DNA of 11,369 nucleotides. Origin: Clostridia bacterium. Its GTDB lineage: Bacteria > Bacillota_A > Clostridia > Christensenellales > Borkfalkiaceae. The DNA is taken from positions 1-11,369 of the forward strand of contig JAFVQP010000081.1 of the NCBI GenBank assembly GCA_017504735.1, written 5' to 3'. This document shows positions 6,353 through 11,369 of the stretch, one piece after another (the stretch's first letter is position 1; each line of letters begins with the position of its first letter). The notes under the pieces were generated by a model. The model did no database searches. It was given only the letters and a program-made list of their open reading frames with translations, and had not been told where the DNA came from. The translations under genes and the position numbers were made by a program.

Positions 6353-7776
6353 TTTGTCACCCCCGTCAAAAGATATGCACCTTTTCCGCTCTTTGTCACG
6401 TTCGTCAAAGACATGCCCCTCTCTTTTGCAATCAATTCCGCTACGAACGGCTGACAGAAACCCCCTTGACATCTGCCCATACCAGAGCGAGTTCTGCGCT
6501 TTACGCCATCAATATCCTTCGCAGGAGGATTTTCACGGATAGCACGTAAAATTTCCCCTTCCGTTACCTGTTCGCAACGGCAAACGATTTTACCGTAGGA
6601 CGGGTCTTTTTTAATCATTTCATTTTTTTCTTTCATAGAAAGATGTTTGAAGAAGTAATCGGGTTTTCTCGTGCCGTTAAACCCTTCGTTTTTCGTCAGG
6701 GGCATTAAACCGCCAACCAACGTTTCCACAACGTATTTCGCAATGGCAGGGGAAGCCGTAAGGCCTGGTGACTCGATCCCTGCGCAATGGATAACCCCTT
6801 TTGCATTTTTACTTTCTTCAATGATGAAGTCGTGCTTATCCGAGTACGCTCGAATACCCGCAAACGACGTAATCGTGTTGAACAACGGAGGGTTTTTACA
6901 CATTTGTTTCGCCTTTTTGATGACAAACGCCAAACCATCCGCACTCGTTTCCGTAGTATCCACGCCTTCGTCCGCTGTCGGTCCAAGCAAAATGTTATTG
7001 TCCACAGTCTGCGTTACAAGGATACCCTTACCGAGCTTGGTCGGAGTAAAGAACAACGTATGCGATACAAAATCACCGCTTTCTCTATCCAAAAGAATGT
7101 ATTCGCCCTTTCGTGCGCCGATTTGAATATCGGAATCACCCACCATCTCTGCAATTTTACCGCTGCACAAGCCTGCGCAATTAATCACAAGCTTCGTTTC
7201 TACTTCTTGCCCATCATTCGACTTTATCAAATACCCGTTTTCCGTCTTCTCAATTGCGGAAACCTCAAAATCCGTGATGAGCTTGGCGCCGTTATCCATT
7301 GCATTGCCGATAGAAGCGATTGTCAACTCGTAAGGGCAAACGATACCGCCCGTAGGTGCGTATAATGCCGCAATTGCATCATTGGAAATATTTTTTTCCA
7401 TTTCACGGAGCATGCGTTGATCAATGATGTCTAAGCCCTCTACGCCGTTTAATTCACCGCGCATTTTTAAGTCCTTCAACATTTTAAAGTCCTCTCCCGA
7501 AAAAGCAACGACCAAAGAACCATTACGGCGAAATTTAACCCCCAAATCAGAACAAACGCCTTCCATCATCTTGTTCCCTTCGACGTTAAACTTTGCTTTC
7601 AAGCTGCCTACTTTCGCATCATATCCTGCGTGTACAATGCCGCTATTTGCTTTGCTTGCACCCATCGATACGTCGCTTTCCTTTTCTAAAAGGCAAACGT
7701 TTAGGGTATATTTCGTCAATTCCCGCAAAATGAGTCCACCAACAACGCCGCCGCCGATTACAATTACATCAAACAT
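6349..7776 (-). CDS. GlpA-like FAD dehydrogenase with C-terminal BFD [2Fe-2S] domain (putative glycerol-3-phosphate dehydrogenase)
   Basis: 475 residues. Residues 3-352 form a DAO-type FAD oxidoreductase: VIVIGGGVVGG (4-14) is the ADP-binding loop, LLEKESDVSMGASKANSGIVHAG (29-51) is the GlpA/LhgO-like FAD region, and FAGIRAYSD (305-313) is the C-terminal FAD contact. Residues 395-447 form a BFD-like [2Fe-2S] domain with ligands C399, C401, C436 and C441 (CRCEQVTEGEI...GMGRCQGGFC). This architecture is that of GlpA-type anaerobic glycerol-3-phosphate dehydrogenases, which oxidise glycerol-3-phosphate to DHAP; relatives oxidise 2-hydroxy acids such as L-2-hydroxyglutarate. The start at 7776 has GAGGTG 4 bases upstream. 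It is first gene of a coupled operon (ATGA overlap with the next gene) and lies divergent to a DeoR-family gene. The substrate is inferred from architecture and neighbours. Confidence 0.87.
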   Translation of the reverse strand: MFDVIVIGGGVVGGLILRELTKYTLNVCLLEKESDVSMGASKANSGIVHAGYDAKVGSLKAKFNVEGNKMMEGVCSDLGVKFRRNGSLVVAFSGEDFKMLKDLKMRGELNGVEGLDIIDQRMLREMEKNISNDAIAALYAPTGGIVCPYELTIASIGNAMDNGAKLITDFEVSAIEKTENGYLIKSNDGQEVETKLVINCAGLCSGKIAEMVGDSDIQIGARKGEYILLDRESGDFVSHTLFFTPTKLGKGILVTQTVDNNILLGPTADEGVDTTETSADGLAFVIKKAKQMCKNPPLFNTITSFAGIRAYSDKHDFIIEESKNAKGVIHCAGIESPGLTASPAIAKYVVETLVGGLMPLTKNEGFNGTRKPDYFFKHLSMKEKNEMIKKDPSYGKIVCRCEQVTEGEILRAIRENPPAKDIDGVKRRTRSGMGRCQGGFCQPFVAELIAKERGMSLTNVTKSGKGAYLLTGVTK

Positions 7777-7794
7777 TTTACACCTCGTTTTTAC

Positions 7795-7823
7795 TTGACT
7801 TCTTTGTCTATTTTTATTATACT
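7795..7823 (+). promoter_or_regulatory. Sigma-A promoter of the DeoR-family gene
   Basis: TTGACT (7795-7800), a 17-bp spacer and TATACT (7818-7823) form a good promoter on the plus strand. Transcription should start near 7830, giving a leader of about 100 bases. Its -10 overlaps the -10 of the opposite promoter. Confidence 0.72.
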
Positions 7824-7831
7824 AAAAATAG
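7808..7831. promoter_or_regulatory. 24-bp inverted repeat over both promoters (candidate operator O1)
   Basis: Perfect 9-bp arms CTATTTTTA (7808-7816) and TAAAAATAG (7823-7831) are separated by 6 bp. The repeat covers both -10 elements and both predicted start sites, the classic place for a repressor operator. It shares the ATTTTTA core with the second inverted repeat at 7870-7904. Binding by the adjacent DeoR-family protein is inference. Confidence 0.62.
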
Positions 7832-7843
7832 CAAAATAAGCAA
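7816..7843 (-). promoter_or_regulatory. Sigma-A promoter of the GlpA-like operon
   Basis: On the minus strand TTGCTT (7838-7843), a 16-bp spacer and a perfect TATAAT (7816-7821) precede a predicted start near 7809, about 33 bases before the first start codon. The -35 is weak, as expected for a regulated promoter. Confidence 0.68.
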
Positions 7844-7869
7844 CTAAATTATTCTACAGTAGCATTTTG

Positions 7870-7904
7870 GCAATAAAAATGGGCAAATATGCAATTTTTA
7901 TTGC
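7870..7904. promoter_or_regulatory. 11-bp inverted repeat in the regulator leader (candidate operator O2 or hairpin)
   Basis: Perfect 11-bp arms GCAATAAAAAT (7870-7880) and ATTTTTATTGC (7894-7904) are separated by 13 bp. The core ATTTTTATT occurs in both arms and also at 7810-7818 in O1, with a 7-of-9 match at 7821-7829. It lies downstream of the regulator's predicted start and upstream of the opposite operon promoter. It could therefore be an auxiliary operator or an RNA hairpin in the regulator's leader. Confidence 0.5.
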
Positions 7905-7931
7905 GCATTTTAATCAAAACAAGCAAAAGTT

Positions 7932-8672
7932 ATGAAAGAAACAAAAGAAAAACAAATTCTGGAAATTTTACAAACCCAAGAATATGCAACCGTCCTCGAT
8001 TTGGCCAGTATTTTATCCACAAGCACCTCTACCATCCGCAGGATGTTGGAAGCGCTACAATCAAAGGGGTTGGTAACCCGCACGCACGGCGGGGTAAAAC
8101 TCAATGGTGAAAATGCATTTTCGCCAAGTTTTTCTTTTCGCATTCACCAAAACAGTTTCGAAAAGAAAAAGATGGCTTTGGCGGCAATCAAACTCATTAA
8201 AAACGGGGACGTAATTTTTATAGACGGATCCACCTCTGCTTTTTATATCGCAGATTATTTGAAAGAATTTCAAAATATTCGCGTAATCACAAATGGTATT
8301 GATACATTGTCACTATTATCTAAAAATAATATCCTTGCCTACTCTACTGGAGGACAGATTTCCAGCGAAAACCCTTCCGTATTGGTTGGACGATACGCCG
8401 AAGACTTAATCGGCAACTTCCACGCTGATATCGCCTTTTTCTCTGCGCAATCAATGGATAGCAACGGTGAAATTTACGATTGCTTTGAAGACGAAAACTT
8501 TTTGCGCCGCGCGATGATAAAAAATGCCAAAGTAAAAGTATTTCTTTGCGACGCAACCAAAATCGGTAAAACCTCCCCATACCATCTTTGCTCCGCCAAA
8601 GACGTCGACTATATCGTCAGCAATCAATCGTTGCCCGACTTTGTACCCATTGAAAAATCTCTAACCTTATAA
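7932..8672 (+). CDS. DeoR/GlpR-family transcriptional regulator
   Basis: 246 residues, the standard length. The N-terminal winged helix-turn-helix spans about 6-57, and TSTIRRMLEALQSKGLVTRTHGGV (32-55) is the DeoR recognition region. The C-terminal DeoRC sensor domain (about 75-232) has the sugar-phosphate isomerase-like fold, with IFIDGSTSAFYIA (95-107), ITNGID (119-124), STGG (138-141) and CDATKIGKTSPYHLC (206-220). Proteins of this family are mostly repressors released by a phosphorylated sugar or polyol. The only in-frame start is ATG 7932, and no Shine-Dalgarno-like sequence precedes it (the upstream 20 bases are A-rich), so translation may be weak. It is divergent from the GlpA-like operon and probably represses it, with glycerol-3-phosphate or a similar phosphate as inducer; this is inference. 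Confidence 0.9.
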   Translation: MKETKEKQILEILQTQEYATVLDLASILSTSTSTIRRMLEALQSKGLVTRTHGGVKLNGENAFSPSFSFRIHQNSFEKKKMALAAIKLIKNGDVIFIDGSTSAFYIADYLKEFQNIRVITNGIDTLSLLSKNNILAYSTGGQISSENPSVLVGRYAEDLIGNFHADIAFFSAQSMDSNGEIYDCFEDENFLRRAMIKNAKVKVFLCDATKIGKTSPYHLCSAKDVDYIVSNQSLPDFVPIEKSLTL

Positions 8673-8680
8673 GTAAAATG

Positions 8681-8722
8681 AAGCACCCAGGTATGCGTTG
8701 AACATACAACAGGGGGCTTTTT
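8681..8722 (+). terminator. Intrinsic terminator of the DeoR-family gene
   Basis: AAGCACCC (8681-8688) pairs with GGGGGCTT (8712-8719) with one mismatch. Inside it GTATG (8691-8695) pairs with CATAC (8703-8707). A run of five T (8718-8722) overlaps the 3' arm and ends the structure. It starts 9 bases after the regulator's stop codon. Confidence 0.72.
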
Positions 8723-8727
8723 ATCTG

Positions 8728-8961
8728 TTAGCCAAATTGTTCTACGTTGTCATACTTGCTTTTTGCGGTTGCGTAATCTACCCTATACCCCAATAACCAT
8801 TTCCACACCTCAGGGTTGCGGAAGGTGTCCGTCCAAGCATTGTGCAAACCGCCTTCATAGATGGTCAATTTTGCCTCGCCGCCATTTGCGTTGACGGCAT
8901 CCACCACTTTACGGCTCTCTTCGCAAAATACTACCTCATCTTTCTCCCCGAGCGCAACCTT
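8728..8961 (-). pseudogene. 5'-truncated alpha/beta-hydrolase (esterase) C-terminal remnant
   Basis: About 77 residues match the end of dienelactone-hydrolase/phospholipase-type carboxylesterases. A VALGEKDEVVF segment carries the catalytic-acid Asp (remnant residue 8). EESRKVVDAVNANGGEAKLTIYEGGLHNAW carries the catalytic His (residue 40), and NPEVWKWLL is the usual C-terminal helix. The nucleophile Ser elbow and everything before it are missing. The frame stays open up to a codon at 9015, but the upstream part is the neighbouring gene's terminator hairpin and does not look like protein of this family. The homology therefore starts near 8961 and the left-over cannot be a working enzyme. It has no start with a ribosome-binding site. 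The boundary is approximate. Confidence 0.7.
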
Positions 8962-8977
8962 GGCTGTGCTATTACAT

Positions 8978-9013
8978 AAAAAAGACGAGCGCCGCATAAA
9001 CACTCGCCTTGTC
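8978..9013 (-). terminator. Intrinsic terminator of the serine hydrolase gene
   Basis: On the minus strand GGCGAGTG pairs with CGCTCGTC (wobble pairs included) over a short loop, followed by TTTTTT (8978-8983 complement). It begins 9 bases after the stop codon of the serine hydrolase gene and abuts the esterase remnant. Confidence 0.7.
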
Positions 9014-9021
9014 ATAGAATT

Positions 9022-10119
9022 TTACACCGTAAAAAATTCCTTATAAAGTTGTTCAACGATTTGAAGATGTTTTTCCATAAATATGGTAGGCCAATCTAAG
9101 ACATGCATCCCTATAAACACAGAAACCTCTCGTTTGGGATCGACCATAACGTACGAACCTGCCGCACCGTCCCAGCCAAACTCACCTTTTTCAAGCCCCC
9201 ACGCTGTATCCTTATTGCGTATTCTTACCCCCAAACCATAATCATAATCGTCGCCTTGGATACAGGTAAATGCATTATTCAACGATAACCCATCTAATTG
9301 CTTGCTGCACAACAACGCCACCGTTTCTTTCTTAATCACTTGGTAACCGTTTTTCCCTGTACCGCCGCAAGCCAATGCCTCCGCAAAAAGGCTGTAATCT
9401 TCTACCGTTGACGACAACCCTGCCCCGCCGCTTTCATATGCTTTTGTGGGCAATAACAGCTTACCATTCTCATCCAAGTAAATTCCACCTGTAGGCGATG
9501 CCGCATACACGTCAAATACCCCTTGTTCGCTATTATCAAAATAGGAATTGCACATACCAAGAGGCTCAAAAATGGCTTCTTTTATATATACGGAAAAGCG
9601 TTTTCCCGTTACCACTTCTATCACCGCCGCTAAGACGTCATGGCAAAGGCTATACTGAAATCTTTCCCCAGGGAAAAAGGAAAGGGGCGTTTCAACAAAT
9701 TTCGGTATAAAATCCCTTAAAACCGCTTTCCCATTACTCTCGTTTGCAAGCTTTATGATAGGTTCCGTCTTAAGGTTATACGTAAAGCCAGCCGTCATAG
9801 TAAACAGGTGACGAATTGTCATCGCCTGTCCGACCGTCCGTTTTTCGCCGTTTTCTTCCAATATAAAAGCGTTTTCAATTTCAGGTAAATATTGACAAAC
9901 CTTATCCTCTAGCGAAATTTTCCCCGCTTCTACCAAGCGTAAAGCCACAACCGCTGTAATCACTTTACTGCAAGAATACATATACAGTTGCTCTTTTCCC
10001 GTAACCCCATCTCCAGAAAGATAACGGAAAATGGTTTTATGTTTTTCCTTACAAATCACGTCTATGTACGTAAGACCTGTCTCTTTTCGAAGTTGTTCGA
10101 TAAATTTTTGTATCTTCAT
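9022..10119 (-). CDS. Serine hydrolase of the beta-lactamase/class C esterase fold (CubicO-like)
   Basis: 365 residues, the usual size. The SxxK catalytic pair is in YMYSCSKVITAVVALRLVEAGK (S49, K52). The second motif is FQYSLCHD, where Y156 stands for the catalytic tyrosine and the usual asparagine of YxN is leucine, as in esterases of this fold. The third motif region is GWDGAAGSY (315-323) instead of KTG or HxG. TIRHLFTMTAGF (101-112), FFPGERFQYS (148-157) and ESGGAGLSSTVEDYSLFAEAL (229-249) are strong family landmarks. There is no signal peptide, which argues against a periplasmic-type beta-lactamase and for an intracellular esterase or peptidase. The frame opens further upstream (to 10203), but the ATG at 10119 has GAGGAA 5 bases before it. 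It has its own promoter, leader hairpin and terminator and sits between two pseudogene fragments. Substrate unknown. Confidence 0.85.
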   Translation of the reverse strand: MKIQKFIEQLRKETGLTYIDVICKEKHKTIFRYLSGDGVTGKEQLYMYSCSKVITAVVALRLVEAGKISLEDKVCQYLPEIENAFILEENGEKRTVGQAMTIRHLFTMTAGFTYNLKTEPIIKLANESNGKAVLRDFIPKFVETPLSFFPGERFQYSLCHDVLAAVIEVVTGKRFSVYIKEAIFEPLGMCNSYFDNSEQGVFDVYAASPTGGIYLDENGKLLLPTKAYESGGAGLSSTVEDYSLFAEALACGGTGKNGYQVIKKETVALLCSKQLDGLSLNNAFTCIQGDDYDYGLGVRIRNKDTAWGLEKGEFGWDGAAGSYVMVDPKREVSVFIGMHVLDWPTIFMEKHLQIVEQLYKEFFTV

Positions 10120-10122
10120 ATA

Positions 10123-10128
10123 TTCCTC
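10123..10128 (-). promoter_or_regulatory. Ribosome-binding site that decides the serine hydrolase start
   Basis: GAGGAA on the minus strand, with GAGG 5 bases before the ATG at 10117-10119. Upstream in-frame candidates (TTG at 10203, ATG at 10191) lack such a site and would add 28 residues with no family similarity. Confidence 0.72.
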
Positions 10129-10153
10129 GTTAATCTCTAATAATGTTTCCAAA

Positions 10154-10192
10154 GATGAGGATACCCTCCAGGTAAGGGTGACTTTCCTCATC
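10154..10192 (-). promoter_or_regulatory. Hairpin in the leader of the serine hydrolase mRNA
   Basis: An 8-bp perfect outer stem (GATGAGGA/TCCTCATC) encloses an asymmetric internal loop (1 versus 5 bases), a 5-bp inner stem (ACCCT/AGGGT) and a 7-base loop. It lies between the predicted transcription start (about 10206) and the ribosome-binding site. No poly-T follows, so it is not a terminator. I do not recognise a known riboswitch class. Confidence 0.45.
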
Positions 10193-10212
10193 AAATCACA
10201 CAACGGATTCCC

Positions 10213-10240
10213 GTTATAGCTACATCTTTAAAGCAATCAA
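10213..10240 (-). promoter_or_regulatory. Probable promoter of the serine hydrolase gene
   Basis: Minus-strand TTGATT (10235-10240), a 16-bp spacer and TATAAC (10213-10218) give a fair sigma-A promoter with a start near 10206. Confidence 0.5.
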
Positions 10241-10255
10241 CCTGCTGTTAATAAC

Positions 10256-10288
10256 AAAAGATGCTATCCTTATTTAAATAAATCTTTT
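10256..10288. repeat. A+T-rich inverted repeat between the BIG2 remnant and the serine hydrolase promoter
   Basis: AAAAGAT (10256-10262) and ATCTTTT (10282-10288) are inverted, and the interval contains a perfect 12-bp palindrome TTATTTAAATAA (10270-10281). It could be a weak hairpin that ends minus-strand transcription from the right, but the stem has little G+C and no clear T-run. Confidence 0.3.
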
Positions 10289-10299
10289 ATCGTGAATTC

Positions 10300-10815
10300 T
10301 TATTTTTCTACTACGTTTACCGTCAATATTGCAGTAGCGTTTTGATTTTCGTAGGTCGCGAGGATTGAAATCGTTGTCGTCCCCGCTTTTTCACCAACCA
10401 CTTTATCCCCTTCAACGTGAGCGATATCCGTTTACGCGATTTCATATTCCACCTGCGCATTATTGATGACGGAATCACCCAACTTTATAGTTGCATTGAT
10501 AGCAAGCGAATCGCCTACGTACAGCGTAACGAATTCTTCCGCATACGGTAAGGAAATGGACAACAGCGGTTTCGCCTGCGGTGCGACAATTTTCACCAAG
10601 CACATAGCCCTTTCTCCCGCAAATTCCGCATAGCAAATGGTTTCCCCTTCTGCCAATGCCGTAATTAAGCCATCATTAGAAACCGTTGCCAAATTCTCGT
10701 CGCGAATCGACCAAAAAACAAATACGTTTTTCTTTGACGTCTCAATTTCCGCCTTCACCGAATTCCCAAGTGCCAAAGTAATTTCATTCTGCACAAATGC
10801 AATGGCGCTATAAGC
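10300..10815 (-). pseudogene. Fragment of a bacterial Ig-like (BIG2) surface protein, 5'-truncated and with an in-frame stop
   Basis: The frame 10815 to 10300 encodes two BIG2 domains. Domain 1 runs from AIAFVQNEITLALG through VFWSIRDENLATVSNDGLITALAEGETICYAEFAG to CLVKIVAP, a textbook BIG2 pattern. Domain 2 begins at LLSISLPYAEEFVTLYVGDSLAINA and reaches VEYEIA, where a TAA (10432-10434) interrupts it. The same frame continues after that stop for 43 codons as TDIAHVEGDKVVGEKAGTTTI, then SILATYENQNATAILTVNVVEK and a TAA at 10300-10302, exactly the missing second half of domain 2. Upstream, the frame closes at 10816-10818 at the start of domain 1, with no plausible start codon, ribosome-binding site or signal peptide (only a GTG at 10794 with no site before it). 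The N-terminal part of the original protein is therefore gone. BIG2 domains usually occur in exported adhesins or glycan enzymes. Confidence 0.8.
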
Positions 10816-10820
10816 TTATT

Positions 10821-11369
10821 TTAATCGGCTAAATACTTTTTGAGAAAAGACACCGCCTTGGCAATATCCTTCTCGGGATTATCTCCACATTCACGCTCAA
10901 TCGTCAAAAAGCCGTCGTAGCCGATTTCCTTTAATGCTTTCAGGTAATTATCCCAATCCACGTCGCCCTCGCCAAGCGGAAGTTCCTTAAACCCCTCGCA
11001 AGCATTAAGCGCGTCTACGCCGCCAACAGCAAAAGCATGATACACATCCATAGGATTTTGATTTTTGTTCAACATTCTGCCGTCCTTTGCATGTGTATGC
11101 ACGATATAATCTTTCAGCAGATATACCGCTTCTACCGCGTCTTGTCCCGTTACCATTGTAAAGTTGGCAGGGTCTAAATTCACGCCAACGCCGCCTTTGG
11201 TATCTTCTATAAACGACAATAAAGTTTTCGCCTTTTCGGGACCCGTTTCTATTGCAAGCGTTACACCCTTTTCCTTAGCGTAAATTCCGCACTCCGTCAA
11301 CGCTGTAAGCATAACCCTATATCTCGGGTGGCTCTTTTCTTCGGGGATAACCCCGATATGAGTAGTAAC
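10821..11369 (-). CDS. Sugar phosphate isomerase/epimerase (xylose isomerase-like TIM barrel), partial
   Basis: The C-terminal 182 residues are present. The frame is open to the window edge, so the 5' end lies outside; the internal ATG at 11312 is not the start, because VTTHIGVIPEEKSHPRYRVM just before it is conserved-looking family sequence. Likely metal or catalytic residues are E41 in LAIETGPE, D66 in GVNLDPANF, H91/H93 in IVHTHAKDG and E158/E160 in FLTIEREC. The family is normally about 280-300 residues, so roughly 100-120 are missing. Such TIM-barrel proteins isomerise, epimerise or dehydrate sugars and inositol derivatives; the PLGEGDVDWDNYLKALKEIGYDGFLTIE ending is very common in them. 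The substrate cannot be told. Its stop is 3-5 bases from the edge of the BIG2 remnant. Confidence 0.87.
   Translation of the reverse strand, partial: VTTHIGVIPEEKSHPRYRVMLTALTECGIYAKEKGVTLAIETGPEKAKTLLSFIEDTKGGVGVNLDPANFTMVTGQDAVEAVYLLKDYIVHTHAKDGRMLNKNQNPMDVYHAFAVGGVDALNACEGFKELPLGEGDVDWDNYLKALKEIGYDGFLTIERECGDNPEKDIAKAVSFLKKYLAD

Noticed and set aside
6353..6472. 40-residue N-terminal extension of the second FAD oxidoreductase.
   Set aside because: It falls inside the C-terminal BFD domain of the upstream gene in another frame. The ATGA overlap and GGGGGTGA site at 6350-6364 fix the start at 6352.
6787..7365. A 192-codon open frame on the plus strand.
   Set aside because: It lies wholly opposite the well-supported GlpA-like gene, has no recognisable domain and reads as low-quality protein. 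Several similar frames opposite the other genes were dismissed for the same reason.
8681..8961. Possibility of a transposon or attachment site at the esterase remnant.
   Set aside because: There is no transposase, terminal inverted repeats, direct duplication or tRNA nearby; the hairpin there is explained as a terminator.
8962..9015. Upstream extension of the esterase remnant to a start at 9015.
   Set aside because: It is encoded by the intrinsic terminator of the neighbouring gene and does not resemble the family, so it is a fortuitous open frame.
10180..10189. GAGGAAAGTC on the minus strand, identical to a conserved block of bacterial RNase P RNA.
   Set aside because: The ~350 bases that should follow are serine hydrolase coding sequence, and no other RNase P conserved blocks are present. 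The match is part of the leader hairpin.
10120..10203. 28-residue N-terminal extension of the serine hydrolase from a TTG at 10203 or ATG at 10191.
   Set aside because: It has no ribosome-binding site, no family similarity, and it coincides with the leader hairpin and predicted start site. The ATG at 10119 has a good GAGG.

Overview
The window looks like part of a Bacillota (probably Clostridia, gut-type) chromosome. The grounds are moderate G+C, GGAGG/GAGG ribosome-binding sites, sigma-A TTGACA/TATAAT promoters, a clostridial-style glycerol-3-phosphate oxidation cluster, and carbohydrate genes typical of plant-glycan users. The species cannot be named from sequence alone. All genes run on the minus strand except one DeoR-family regulator.

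Layout, left to right. (1) 71-3802, minus: a glycan operon transcribed as SGNH hydrolase, then a GH78-type alpha-L-rhamnosidase, then a GH28-type beta-helix protein. It has a near-perfect sigma-A promoter at 3840-3868. None of the three proteins has a signal peptide, so they probably process imported pectin-type (rhamnogalacturonan) oligosaccharides inside the cell. (2) 3901-7776, minus: a four-gene operon encoding a GlpA-like FAD dehydrogenase with a BFD [2Fe-2S] domain, a second FAD/NAD oxidoreductase, a DUF1667 cysteine protein and a NagD-type HAD phosphatase. The first three are joined by ATGA stop/start overlaps, and the operon ends at a strong hairpin terminator (3905-3940). It resembles the anaerobic glycerol-3-phosphate dehydrogenase set but has no kinase or facilitator beside it. 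(3) 7777-7931: a control region where two divergent promoters share their -10 region inside a 24-bp inverted repeat, with a second inverted repeat nearby. (4) 7932-8672, plus: a DeoR/GlpR-type repressor, the likely regulator of operon 2. (5) 8728-10815, minus: a degraded zone. A 5'-truncated alpha/beta-hydrolase tail and a 5'-truncated bacterial Ig-like (BIG2) protein with an in-frame stop flank an intact serine hydrolase of the beta-lactamase/esterase fold, which has its own promoter, leader hairpin and terminator. (6) 10821-11369, minus: the C-terminal 182 residues of a sugar phosphate isomerase/epimerase that runs off the window.

The most interesting signals are the control region of the glycerol-type operon (overlapping promoters plus four related half-sites), the BIG2 frame interrupted by one UAA with well-conserved sequence on both sides, and the GH28-type protein that keeps only part of the family's catalytic signature. 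I did not find a clearly new defence, mobile or RNA system.
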